Shown in pieces: positions 1 through 7,557 of a DNA stretch of 42,799 nucleotides. How positions within the stretch are numbered: position 1 is the stretch's first letter; each line of letters starts with the position of its first letter. A program made the translations under genes and the position numbers. This DNA comes from a virus: positions 1-42,799 of the IMG/VR virus record IMGVR_UViG_3300030202_001972. The stretch is one strand, 5' to 3'. The notes beneath the pieces are model-generated. The model saw only the letters and a program-made list of their open reading frames with translations, was not told the DNA's origin and did not search any database.

Positions 1-50
1 GTGGAGCTACCTTTGACCATGGCTCTGTAAATATAGCTTGGGAGTTTTAA
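1..50 (+). CDS. C-terminal end of an upstream tail-fibre-like protein (partial)
   Basis: Reading from base 3, sixteen codons are open up to TAA at 48-50 and encode GATFDHGSVNIAWEF. The start lies outside the window. The ending, with an aromatic and hydrophobic final strand, resembles the C-termini of phage tail fibre or appendage proteins, and it is followed immediately by the small fibre-associated gene at 51. Function is inferred from position and the short peptide only. Confidence 0.5.
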   Translation, partial: GATFDHGSVNIAWEF

Positions 51-263
51 ATGGCAAGAAAAGAAATAAATGTAATGACAGGTGAAGTTACTGAACATGC
101 AGATAATGCTCCAGTAATTCATGTACAAACACCACAAGAAAAAAGATCGTATGAATACCCATCAATTGGAGACCAACTCGATGCCTTGTATCATGCAGGA
201 GTATTTCCTACAGAAATGGCAAATGCAATCAAATCAATTAAAGATAAATATCCAAAGGAATAA
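51..263 (+). CDS. Small tail-fibre-associated protein, paralog 1
   Basis: A 70-residue protein starting one base after the stop of the preceding fibre-like reading frame. Its C-terminal half contains YPSIGDQLDALYHAGV and ends in a Lys-rich KDKYPKE. The same C-terminal block recurs in the 90-residue protein at 2109, which also directly follows a fibre-like gene. Proteins with a YPSI-QLD-YH pattern are common next to tail-fibre genes in phages; a chaperone or tip role is possible but unproven. The N-terminus (MARKEINVMTGEV) is not shared with the paralog, so only the C-terminal module is conserved. Confidence 0.7.
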   Translation: MARKEINVMTGEVTEHADNAPVIHVQTPQEKRSYEYPSIGDQLDALYHAGVFPTEMANAIKSIKDKYPKE

Positions 264-266
264 ATA

Positions 267-1373
267 ATGGCATTAACATTACATGGTACAGTATCAGATA
301 ACACAGTAGCTTTAGATAGAAAGACTGCTACTCCATTGATTATAAATGGCGATATGGCTATAGCTCAAAGAGGAACTTCTTTATCTTCTCAATCATCAAG
401 CACAAGGTTATTAGATAGATTTGCCAATGATATAGGTGGTGGTGGTGCAATTACGATTTCACAAGATACTGACACTCCTAATAGTACATTTCCAAACAGC
501 ATGAAAATGGTTGTGGCTACTGCTGATAGCTCGATAGCAGCTGCTGATGCTTATAGATTTACTTATTCAGTAGAGGGTAAAGATATTGCAACAGTAGGAT
601 TAGGCAATAGCGATTGTCAGACAATGACATTAACATTTTGGGTTAGGTCATCTGTTACAGGTACTTATGGTATAGGATTTCAAAATAGTGCTGAAACAGA
701 AAACTATGTAGATGAATATGCAATATCATCAGCAAATACTTGGGAGAAAAAAGTAATTAATATTCCTGTAAGAACATCAGGTACATGGCTTACAACCAAT
801 GGTGTAGGATTAGGAATTAGGTGGGATTTAGGATCAGGCACAAATTACAATGGCACAGCAGATACATGGCAAACAACATCAGGCAAAGTATACAGAACTT
901 CATCATGTGTTAATTGGATAGCAAACGCATCAGCAACTTTTTATGTAACAGGTGTTCAGCTAGAGATAGGAACATTTGATGCTAACAGCATACCTGACTT
1001 TCAGTTTGAAGATGTAGGTACAAGTCTAGCTAGATGTCAGAGGTATTGTGTGGTAATAGGAAGTGGAGATGCTAGTTATCAAAACATAGGTATACATGGA
1101 CTAGGTATTGGTTCGACTATTGTAGACACAATACAACCATTGCACCCTCCAATGAGAACAGAACCATCAATGAGCAATAGTGGTAATCTTCAAGCATCGA
1201 ACGGTTCATCAGGGTTTGCTGCAACAGCGATTGCAATTACGACAATTAGTAATTCTAGGCAATCAGCAGGAATCAGATTAACTGTTGGTTCAGGTCTTTC
1301 AGCAGGTTCTTCTTACAGAATAGAACAAGCTAACAGTTCATCATCAGTAGTAACCTTAGAGGCAGAATTATGA
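267..1373 (+). CDS. Tail fibre / appendage protein with carbohydrate-binding-like beta domain
   Basis: A 368-residue Ser/Thr/Gly-rich protein with no membrane segment. Near residues 23-32 it has LIINGDMAIAQRG, then a beta-rich central domain (about 50-230) with WVRSS and GVQLEIG motifs, followed by PDFQFEDVGTSLARCQRYC (about 244-262). This order (INGD-mAiaQRG, GVQLE-G, PDFEfrd-lARCqRY) is typical of phage tail-fibre or receptor-binding proteins with a carbohydrate-binding-like fold. The last hundred residues are variable-looking and could be the host-contacting tip. The start ATG is three bases after the previous stop; the stop overlaps the next start (ATGA at 1370). Confidence 0.75.
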   Translation: MALTLHGTVSDNTVALDRKTATPLIINGDMAIAQRGTSLSSQSSSTRLLDRFANDIGGGGAITISQDTDTPNSTFPNSMKMVVATADSSIAAADAYRFTYSVEGKDIATVGLGNSDCQTMTLTFWVRSSVTGTYGIGFQNSAETENYVDEYAISSANTWEKKVINIPVRTSGTWLTTNGVGLGIRWDLGSGTNYNGTADTWQTTSGKVYRTSSCVNWIANASATFYVTGVQLEIGTFDANSIPDFQFEDVGTSLARCQRYCVVIGSGDASYQNIGIHGLGIGSTIVDTIQPLHPPMRTEPSMSNSGNLQASNGSSGFAATAIAITTISNSRQSAGIRLTVGSGLSAGSSYRIEQANSSSSVVTLEAEL

Positions 1374-1552
1374 TACAGAGTGCAAAATATATAAAACAAC
1401 CTGTGTATGGAGTTGAACAAAATATTTCAGTTGATGTAACTTACACAGATGGACAAATTTGGCATGTACCTTTAAACGCAACGGACAACACTCATTGGAT
1501 AGAATTACAAGAATGGGTATCAGCAGGTAACACAATAGAGGAAGCAGACTAA
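1370..1552 (+). CDS. Small tail-region protein
   Basis: A 60-residue protein linked to its neighbours by ATGA-type overlaps on both sides (1370-1373 and 1552). It contains a beta-strand-like stretch with Tyr, Val and Trp (VDVTYTDGQIWHVPL) and an acidic C-terminus. Proteins of this size with a DG-x-W-VP pattern occur beside tail-fibre genes. A function cannot be read from the sequence; a fibre accessory or assembly role is suggested only by its tight coupling between two fibre-like genes. Confidence 0.65.
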   Translation: MIQSAKYIKQPVYGVEQNISVDVTYTDGQIWHVPLNATDNTHWIELQEWVSAGNTIEEAD

Positions 1553-2109
1553 TGGCATTAGTAATTAAAGGTAGTAGTAGTGGACAAGTAACAGTAGATG
1601 TCCCTGCAACAGCAGGAACTAATACTCTTACAATTCCTGCTGAATCAGGCAACATAATAACTTCAGTTTCAACAGGTACACTATTGAACATAGTATCGGT
1701 ACAGACTAACTCTACAATTTCTACAACAAATACTTCAGCGACAGCATCAGGATTACAGGCATCAATTACACCACAAACGGTTAATTCTAAATTTCTAATG
1801 TTGACTACAGGTGGTAATGTCTTCGTAAGTAGTGAACAAACTGAAATACATATCTATCATTATGTAAGTGTTGGTGGTGCTACTGCAGGAGCAGTCATAG
1901 ATTCAGAGCCAAGAGGTTTAATTAGAAATGGTTTAGTTGGTGGGTCAGAACAAAAAGGTATGCAATCAACATTATCTTTTTATGATGCTAATACGACAAG
2001 TGCTTTAGTTTTTGAGCCATATTTTAAATCATCAAATGGCTCTAGCACAGCTTTTTTCAATCAAGGCTCAGTATATGTTCAATTAACAGTTATGGAGTTT
2101 GCAGGATAA
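1552..2109 (+). CDS. Second, shorter tail-fibre-like protein
   Basis: A 185-residue beta-rich protein. The N-terminus (MALVIKGSSSGQVTVDVPATAG) uses the repeat-like style of short phage fibres: a Gly/Ser/Thr-rich strand followed by NTLTIPAESGNI. It starts MAL like the fibre at 267 but otherwise differs from it. The C-terminal part (FFNQGSVYVQLTVMEFAG) resembles the closing strand of a trimeric tip domain. It is coupled by one-base stop/start overlaps to the genes before and after. Likely a virion appendage; receptor specificity unknown. Confidence 0.65.
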   Translation: MALVIKGSSSGQVTVDVPATAGTNTLTIPAESGNIITSVSTGTLLNIVSVQTNSTISTTNTSATASGLQASITPQTVNSKFLMLTTGGNVFVSSEQTEIHIYHYVSVGGATAGAVIDSEPRGLIRNGLVGGSEQKGMQSTLSFYDANTTSALVFEPYFKSSNGSSTAFFNQGSVYVQLTVMEFAG

Positions 2110-2381
2110 TGGTAAGACACGATGCAATATATGCCACACACAATACAGTAAAAACTATTCGTGGAGATGGTGCAGATGAAAAATGTTACGATAAAGATGA
2201 GAACATAGTTTCTATCAATGAATCATTAGTAACTGCTAAATTATCAGAAACAGAATATCAAGATAAAAGAAAAACAGAATATCCAAGTATTATAAATCAA
2301 TTAGACGATATTTATCACAATGGCGTAGATGGTTGGAAAGCATCAATTAAAACAGTCAAAGACAAATATCCAAAGGAGTAA
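2109..2381 (+). CDS. Small tail-fibre-associated protein, paralog 2
   Basis: A 90-residue protein starting at the A of the preceding TAA. Its C-terminal block YPSIINQLDDIYHNGVDG followed by KTVKDKYPKE matches the end of the gene at 51 closely, while the first 55 residues differ. Each paralog sits directly after a fibre-like gene, which suggests that fibre plus small partner forms a repeatable module. No catalytic motif is visible. A role in fibre folding or attachment is an inference from context. Confidence 0.7.
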   Translation: MVRHDAIYATHNTVKTIRGDGADEKCYDKDENIVSINESLVTAKLSETEYQDKRKTEYPSIINQLDDIYHNGVDGWKASIKTVKDKYPKE

Positions 2382-2384
2382 CGA

Positions 2385-2426
2385 ATGGGATTAGAAACAG
2401 GAACATATATTAATGCCTTTGATTAA
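2385..2426 (+). pseudogene. 13-codon stub of a lost tail-fibre gene
   Basis: ATG at 2385 opens MGLETGTYINAFD and stops at TAA 2424-2426. MGLETGTYI followed by a short hydrophobic stretch is the N-terminal signature of many phage tail-fibre or appendage proteins, which normally continue for hundreds of residues. It has a good ribosome site (AAGGAG at 2373). The next real gene starts inside it in another frame at 2413. It is probably the scar of a deleted third fibre, though a translated leader peptide for the next gene is also possible. Confidence 0.5.
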
Positions 2427-4272
2427 ACTCGCGTTTAAACCTGGAATCAATAGAGAAGGAACAAGTTACTCTAACGAGGGTGGTTGGTATGATGGCAACT
2501 ATATTCGTTTTAGGTCAGGTTATGTAGAACGCATTGGTGGTTGGCAAAAAGCAAACAGTAATAGTTATGAAGGAAATGTGCGTAAGTTACATGATTTTGT
2601 AACATTGTCTTCTCAAAACCTTTTATTTATGGGTAGTGAGAAAAAAATTTACTTAGAAGAATCTGGTGCTTTACACGACATTACACCAATACGCTCAACT
2701 GTTACTTTACCCAGTAATCCTATTACTACCGCAGCAAGTGGAGGGATTGTTACAGTAACAACAAGTACAGCACACGGAGCTGCTATAGGTGACTTTGTTA
2801 CTTTTGCTAGTTTAACAGCAACAGACGGTATTACTACAGCACAGCTAAACAAAGAACACACAATCGCTACCATACCTAGTACTACAACATTTACAGTAGA
2901 CACAGGAGGCACAGCTAGTTCAGGCAGTACAGCAGGAGGAGGATCTTCTGGCACGGCAGCTTTTCAAATTAGTGTTGGAATAGATACTACTGTCTTAGGC
3001 AGTGGTTGGGGAGCAGGAACTTGGGGTAGATTTACTTGGAATAGCAGTGTAGGTAGTTTAGCAGGACAAACATTACGTTTATGGTTTGCTGATGACTTTG
3101 GTGAAGATTTAATTGCTAATGTTGCAGATGGACAAATTTTCTTTTGGGACGCAACCAATGGTACAAATACTCGTGCAGTATTATTGAGTTCACTTTCAGG
3201 TGCAAGTGATGTACCAAGTGTTGCTCGTAAAATATTAGTGTCTGATATTGATAGTCATGTACTTTGTTTTGGAACAAATCCTATTGGTAGTGCAACCCAA
3301 GACCCATTGTTAATTCGTTGGTCTTCTCAAGAAAGTGCTATTGATTGGACACCTACCCAAACTAATACAGCAGGTAGTTTAAGATTATCACAAGGCTCTG
3401 AGATTGTAGCTGCCGTACGAACAAGCAGACAAATCCTTGTTTTTACCGACCACAGTCTGCATTCTGTAAGTTTTATTGGTGCTCCTTATACTTTTGGCAC
3501 AGCATTACTAGCGGACAATATAAGGATTGCAGGACCAAATACAGCGATTAGCATAAATGATGTAGTATTTTGGATGGGACAAGAAAACTTTTATGTATTT
3601 GATGGAAGAATTACACCCATACCATGCAGTGTAAGAGACTATGTGTTTAGTGATATAAACCGTAATCAGTCGTTCAAGTTTCATGTAGGAAGCCTAGCAA
3701 GCCAAAGTGAAGTTTGGTGGTATTATTGCACTGCCAACTCTAATGAAATAGACCGCTATGTCGTATACAATTACGCTAACCAAACTTGGTATTATGGTAG
3801 CCTTACAAGAACTGCTTGGAATGATAGAGCCGCAGGACAAAGAAGTTACCCACAAGCAGCGAGTACAGATAAATTTTTATACAATCATGAGTTTGGTTTA
3901 GATGACGGTAGCACAGATCCTGTAAGTGCAATTAATGCTTTTGTAGAATCCAGTGATTTTGATTTAGGTGACGGTTATCAGTTTATGTTTATACGCAGAC
4001 TACTTCCTGATTTAACTTTTAATGGCTCGGATGTAAGTAGTCCCGCTGCTGTATTTACTATGAAAAGTAGAGATTTTAGTGGCGACAACTATAGCAGTGA
4101 TTCTGACACAGTAACAAGAACATCTAGTAGTCCAGTAGAACAATATACCAATGAAATATTTTTAAGAGAACGTGGCAGACAAATGTCATTAAAAATAGAA
4201 AACACTGCAAAAGGAGTTAAATGGCGTTTAGGAGCTCCTCGTTTAGATGCACAACCCGATGGAAGAAGATGA
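2413..4272 (+). CDS. Virion structural protein, stabilisation / head-tail connector type
   Basis: A 619-residue protein beginning MPLIKLAFKPGINREGTSY, then GNYIRFRSGYVERIGGW at about residues 27-43. This N-terminal pattern belongs to a widespread phage structural family that resembles packaged-DNA stabilisation or connector proteins such as P22 gp10 (relationship inferred, not tested). The body is beta-rich with many Trp and WGRFTW / WYYGSL-like strands, fitting a propeller-like fold; a Thr/Ser/Gly-rich insert at about residues 95-180 may be an added Ig-like domain. No signal peptide. The stop overlaps the next start (ATGA, 4269). Confidence 0.65.
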   Translation: MPLIKLAFKPGINREGTSYSNEGGWYDGNYIRFRSGYVERIGGWQKANSNSYEGNVRKLHDFVTLSSQNLLFMGSEKKIYLEESGALHDITPIRSTVTLPSNPITTAASGGIVTVTTSTAHGAAIGDFVTFASLTATDGITTAQLNKEHTIATIPSTTTFTVDTGGTASSGSTAGGGSSGTAAFQISVGIDTTVLGSGWGAGTWGRFTWNSSVGSLAGQTLRLWFADDFGEDLIANVADGQIFFWDATNGTNTRAVLLSSLSGASDVPSVARKILVSDIDSHVLCFGTNPIGSATQDPLLIRWSSQESAIDWTPTQTNTAGSLRLSQGSEIVAAVRTSRQILVFTDHSLHSVSFIGAPYTFGTALLADNIRIAGPNTAISINDVVFWMGQENFYVFDGRITPIPCSVRDYVFSDINRNQSFKFHVGSLASQSEVWWYYCTANSNEIDRYVVYNYANQTWYYGSLTRTAWNDRAAGQRSYPQAASTDKFLYNHEFGLDDGSTDPVSAINAFVESSDFDLGDGYQFMFIRRLLPDLTFNGSDVSSPAAVFTMKSRDFSGDNYSSDSDTVTRTSSSPVEQYTNEIFLRERGRQMSLKIENTAKGVKWRLGAPRLDAQPDGRR

Positions 4273-4562
4273 CAGGTTCAGGAACAAAAATAATCCGTAC
4301 TATATTACCTGTTGCTCCTACTGAGTATGATCAAAACTTTGTAAACCAACTAGCTAGGAATTTAGATAGAGTAATAGATGAACAAAGGCAACCTTTACTG
4401 AACATACAAAACATGCCTACTGATGCAATAGCAAATACTCTGCAGACTGGTGATTTGTACAATGCCAATGGTTTCGTCAAAATAAAACAAATAAACGATG
4501 TTGATACAGGTAGTCAAATAGTAAGCACTTTTGTAGGAACAGTTACAGTGAGTACACCATGA
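4269..4562 (+). CDS. Small structural-region protein
   Basis: A 97-residue protein; ATG at 4269 overlaps the previous stop as ATGA, which is preferred over the in-frame upstream ATG at 4221 that would lie deep inside the preceding gene. Residues about 12-35 (PVAPTEYDQNFVNQLARNLD) look helical and the C-terminus beta-stranded. This size and location between the stabilisation-type protein and a zinc-ribbon protein is common in short-tailed marine phages. No functional motif is evident. Confidence 0.65.
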   Translation: MTGSGTKIIRTILPVAPTEYDQNFVNQLARNLDRVIDEQRQPLLNIQNMPTDAIANTLQTGDLYNANGFVKIKQINDVDTGSQIVSTFVGTVTVSTP

Positions 4563-4756
4563 CAACATGGCTACCAAGTACAAGTAAAGACATAGTTAAA
4601 TGTTCTAATTGTGGGGATGTAGTAGACACACCAGAAGAGATAGCAAGTTACCCAGACGGTAACTGTCCTCATTGTGGAACTTCTTGGACAGGCAGTGAAT
4701 CTAAAAGTGTACAAATAAAAGTTACTGTTCCTCAAGAATTAAGCGGAGACACATAG
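4559..4756 (+). CDS. Small zinc-ribbon protein
   Basis: A 65-residue protein with CSNCGDVV (residues 16-23) and CPHCGTSW (residues 36-43), two CxxC knuckles forming a probable single-zinc ribbon. It overlaps the previous gene by ATGA. Such ribbons often mediate protein or nucleic-acid contacts; here it sits among structural genes, so a virion or assembly role is possible. The four-Cys arrangement is directly visible; the metal binding is inferred. Confidence 0.7.
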   Translation: MTTWLPSTSKDIVKCSNCGDVVDTPEEIASYPDGNCPHCGTSWTGSESKSVQIKVTVPQELSGDT

Positions 4757-4762
4757 GTTGCG

Positions 4763-4858
4763 ATGATGATTACAAATGTGTATAGTGAAAAAAGCGTTAT
4801 CAGGAGTTCGCTCCCTGCCTACATCAATCTAATAAAGGGTGCGACATGCAAGGTATAA
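4763..4858 (+). CDS. Possible 31-residue ORF in the leader of the next gene
   Basis: An ATG at 4763 opens 31 codons (MMITNVYSEKSVIRSSLPAY...) ending at 4858, 13 bases inside the next gene. The only upstream ribosome-site candidate (AGGTTG) is weak. The leader also contains GGAG-TTCG-CTCC (4812-4823), a short tetraloop-capped stem. It could be a coupled leader peptide or a chance ORF. Confidence 0.2.
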   Translation: MMITNVYSEKSVIRSSLPAYINLIKGATCKV

Positions 4859-6315
4859 CAGGATTAGGCTACGAAATACAATATCAACCTCTAGTTCCAT
4901 CTGGAGGAGTTAATAATTACCAAAAAGCAGCTGAGCTATTAAAAGAGTTTGGTCGTAATGGTGATACTTATATTGTTCACGCAGCACAGGGAGAAACAAT
5001 GCTTCCTATGGAAGTGTTGAAACAAAACCCTCGTTTAAAGAAAATGATTTGGAAACAACTTGCCGATATGGGCGTAGACCCTGAGCGTTACGTTGTTGGT
5101 AACAAGCTTAATAGTATCAACCCTGTAACAGGACAACCAGAATTCTTTTTTAAAAAGATTTTTAAAAGCGTAAAAAGAATAGTTAAAGACGTTGCTAAAG
5201 TCGCTAAATTCGTTGCTCCTATTGTTCTTCCGTTTGCTGCTCCATTTGTACTTCCTTTTTCAGCTGCTGTTTCAGCAGGAATAGGTTCATTAGCAGGAGG
5301 ATTGATTTCAGGGCAAAGTTTTAAAGATTCCCTTAAAAGTGCTGTAATTACAGGAGGATTAACAGGTCTAGGTAACTATGCAATGAGCGGAGACTTTTTT
5401 GGTGGTGTTCCAGGAAAAGGTGTAGCCCCTATTGCAGGAACACAACCTTCAAATTACCAAAATTTAAGTATGGCAGCAAAAAGAGATGTTCTTAGAGGAG
5501 CTACCGCAGGTAATCAATTTACTTTTCCACAAGGATCAGGTGGATTTAGCGGATTTACACCGCCTAATCAAGGGGATCTTGGAAACATTCTTAGTAATGT
5601 AACAGATGGATCAAAAACCAGTTCTATTTTTGACAGTTTAACCAGTAAACTAAGTGATCCTATTGGAACAACAAAAGATTTATACAGCAAATACATTAGT
5701 CCTTCTAGGGCAAGTATACAACCAACAGGAGCACAACTTAGTACTGAAGCTACAAAAATAGCTCAAAATAAAATTGCAACAGCACAAGCTGTCAATAATC
5801 AATTAACACAAGCAGGTTTTAATCCACCTCCTGTAGATGTAGCAGCTATACAAGCAGAAGCTATTAAAGCAGCACAAACAAACCTTGCTCCAGGAATGTT
5901 TACCAAATACGGTCCTGCAGTAGGAGCAGGTATCGTTGGTTTAAACGTAGCTGACGCAGCAATGGGCGGAGGAATTTTTGGTGCTCCCGAACAAGAAGAT
6001 ATGGCAAATAAAAAATTAACTACAGGTTTTGATTTATATAAATCTAACCCTAACAAGTATGGATTTAGCTCTGCTTTTTATGGCTCAAACCCATATTACC
6101 AAGACCCTAAATTTTTATCCCCTGTATTATCAGCAGAAGGAGGAGAAATAGTTGGTCCTGGAACTGGCACAAGTGATTCTATTCCTGCTATGCTTAGTGA
6201 TGGAGAATTTGTTATGACAGCAAGAGCTGTAGAAGGAATGGGCAATGGTAATAGATCTGAAGGTGCTAAAAAGATGTATGCTATGATGAGGAAATTTGAA
6301 AATGGTAGAGCTTAG
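4846..6315 (+). CDS. Internal virion / DNA-ejection-type protein with hydrophobic segment
   Basis: A 489-residue protein. After a globular first hundred residues comes a Lys-rich stretch (KKIFKSVKRIVKDVAKVAKF, about 102-121) and then a long hydrophobic, Gly/Ala-rich region to about 180 that could insert into a membrane. The middle is Gln/Ala/Thr-rich. The C-terminus has EGGEIVGPGTGTSDSIPAML, DGEFVMTARAVEG and a basic end, a domain frequent at the ends of large phage tail or internal proteins. Membrane-active and coiled segments beside the portal-type structural genes suggest a tail or ejection protein. Start by the ATG after GGGTGCG; no strong Shine-Dalgarno sequence. Confidence 0.6.
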   Translation: MQGITGLGYEIQYQPLVPSGGVNNYQKAAELLKEFGRNGDTYIVHAAQGETMLPMEVLKQNPRLKKMIWKQLADMGVDPERYVVGNKLNSINPVTGQPEFFFKKIFKSVKRIVKDVAKVAKFVAPIVLPFAAPFVLPFSAAVSAGIGSLAGGLISGQSFKDSLKSAVITGGLTGLGNYAMSGDFFGGVPGKGVAPIAGTQPSNYQNLSMAAKRDVLRGATAGNQFTFPQGSGGFSGFTPPNQGDLGNILSNVTDGSKTSSIFDSLTSKLSDPIGTTKDLYSKYISPSRASIQPTGAQLSTEATKIAQNKIATAQAVNNQLTQAGFNPPPVDVAAIQAEAIKAAQTNLAPGMFTKYGPAVGAGIVGLNVADAAMGGGIFGAPEQEDMANKKLTTGFDLYKSNPNKYGFSSAFYGSNPYYQDPKFLSPVLSAEGGEIVGPGTGTSDSIPAMLSDGEFVMTARAVEGMGNGNRSEGAKKMYAMMRKFENGRA

Positions 6316-7557
6316 ATGTCGCAGTTCCCTTTCACTTCTGGGCATGATGATATTTATGATGATGCAGTTTCTTTACTTGAAGATTCTCCAAATTATTCTG
6401 CCATTGTTAGACACTATGAGCATACAGGAGAAGTACCTGACGATGAAAACATTGAAAGGTTACGAGCATTACCAAACGATTATGATCCTGCAAACGGTGT
6501 TTTCGGTAATCAGTTCGGGAAACAAATGTCAGTTGATTCAAGAAACGTTTCTTTGCCCACAGCAGACGGATTCTTTAATTATGATACAGGGCAAGGCATA
6601 ACACAAATGGCAACAGATTCACAAACGATATACCAAAGAGAAGCCCCAGAGATAGAGGCTTTAAAAATTGGCTTGATGCAACAAGCCAGAGGTCTTACAG
6701 GAGCTCCTCCAACAGGGGGTTTGCCTAGTTTACAGGTTTCTCCTTTAAGTTCTTTAGAACAACAAGCAGCTAGTCTTGCAGAGTCTGGTATAGGTGGTTA
6801 TCAACCTTATTTACAAACAGGAGCAGATACTCTTGCAGGTGGTGCAACAGCAACCGATCTTCGAGGAGCTTTTGGAGCAAACATGGCAGCGGGAGCTACT
6901 CAGGGGTTTGATCCTTCTACAGGGATTGCTGCTTATATGAATCCTTATCAATCAGCTATTACTGATGAAATAAATAGAGCTTACGATATACAAAGATCAC
7001 AACTAGGACAACAACAAGCACAGGCAGGGGTGCTCGGTGGTAGTAGAGCAGCATTAATGCAATCAGAATTAGATAGAAATCGTTTAGACGCTCTGGCAAA
7101 AGCCCAAGCACAAGGGTTCTTTGAAGCTCAAAAAGCAGCATTAACAGGACAAGAAGCTCAACAAAAAAGACAACTGCAAGCAGGATTAGGTATAGGTCAG
7201 TTAGGTGCATTACAAGGTAAAACATTAGGAGATTTAGGCGTAAGACAAGCCGCTCTTGGAGAATTAGATACTAAACTAGGAATGCAAGATGTTTCTATGT
7301 TACAGGGTATCGGTGGGCTACAACGTGATGTTGCACAAAAACAATTAGAAGCTGATCGTCAAACACAGCTACAAAACATTTATGAACCTTACCAAAGATT
7401 ATCTTTCTATAGTGATATATTAAGAGGAGCTCCTTCTACCCAACAAACGTTGAGTCTAACCTCTGCTCCACAACCCTCGTTACTTAACCAACTCGTAGGA
7501 GGAGCAGCAACGGGACTTGGCTTATATGGAGCAGCAAATAAAACAGGAATAATATAA
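6316..7557 (+). CDS. Virion internal protein, Gln/Ala-rich
   Basis: A 413-residue protein starting directly after the previous TAG. The central part (about 190-330) is dominated by Gln, Ala, Leu and Gly in helical heptad-like patterns (QSELDRNRLDALAKAQAQGF), ending in a hydrophobic Gly/Ala tail (LVGGAATGLGLYGAANK) that could contact a membrane. It fits the pattern of proteins stored inside the capsid and ejected with DNA, as for the neighbouring large genes, but no enzymatic motif is visible. The stop overlaps the next ATG (TAATGA). Confidence 0.6.
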   Translation: MSQFPFTSGHDDIYDDAVSLLEDSPNYSAIVRHYEHTGEVPDDENIERLRALPNDYDPANGVFGNQFGKQMSVDSRNVSLPTADGFFNYDTGQGITQMATDSQTIYQREAPEIEALKIGLMQQARGLTGAPPTGGLPSLQVSPLSSLEQQAASLAESGIGGYQPYLQTGADTLAGGATATDLRGAFGANMAAGATQGFDPSTGIAAYMNPYQSAITDEINRAYDIQRSQLGQQQAQAGVLGGSRAALMQSELDRNRLDALAKAQAQGFFEAQKAALTGQEAQQKRQLQAGLGIGQLGALQGKTLGDLGVRQAALGELDTKLGMQDVSMLQGIGGLQRDVAQKQLEADRQTQLQNIYEPYQRLSFYSDILRGAPSTQQTLSLTSAPQPSLLNQLVGGAATGLGLYGAANKTGII

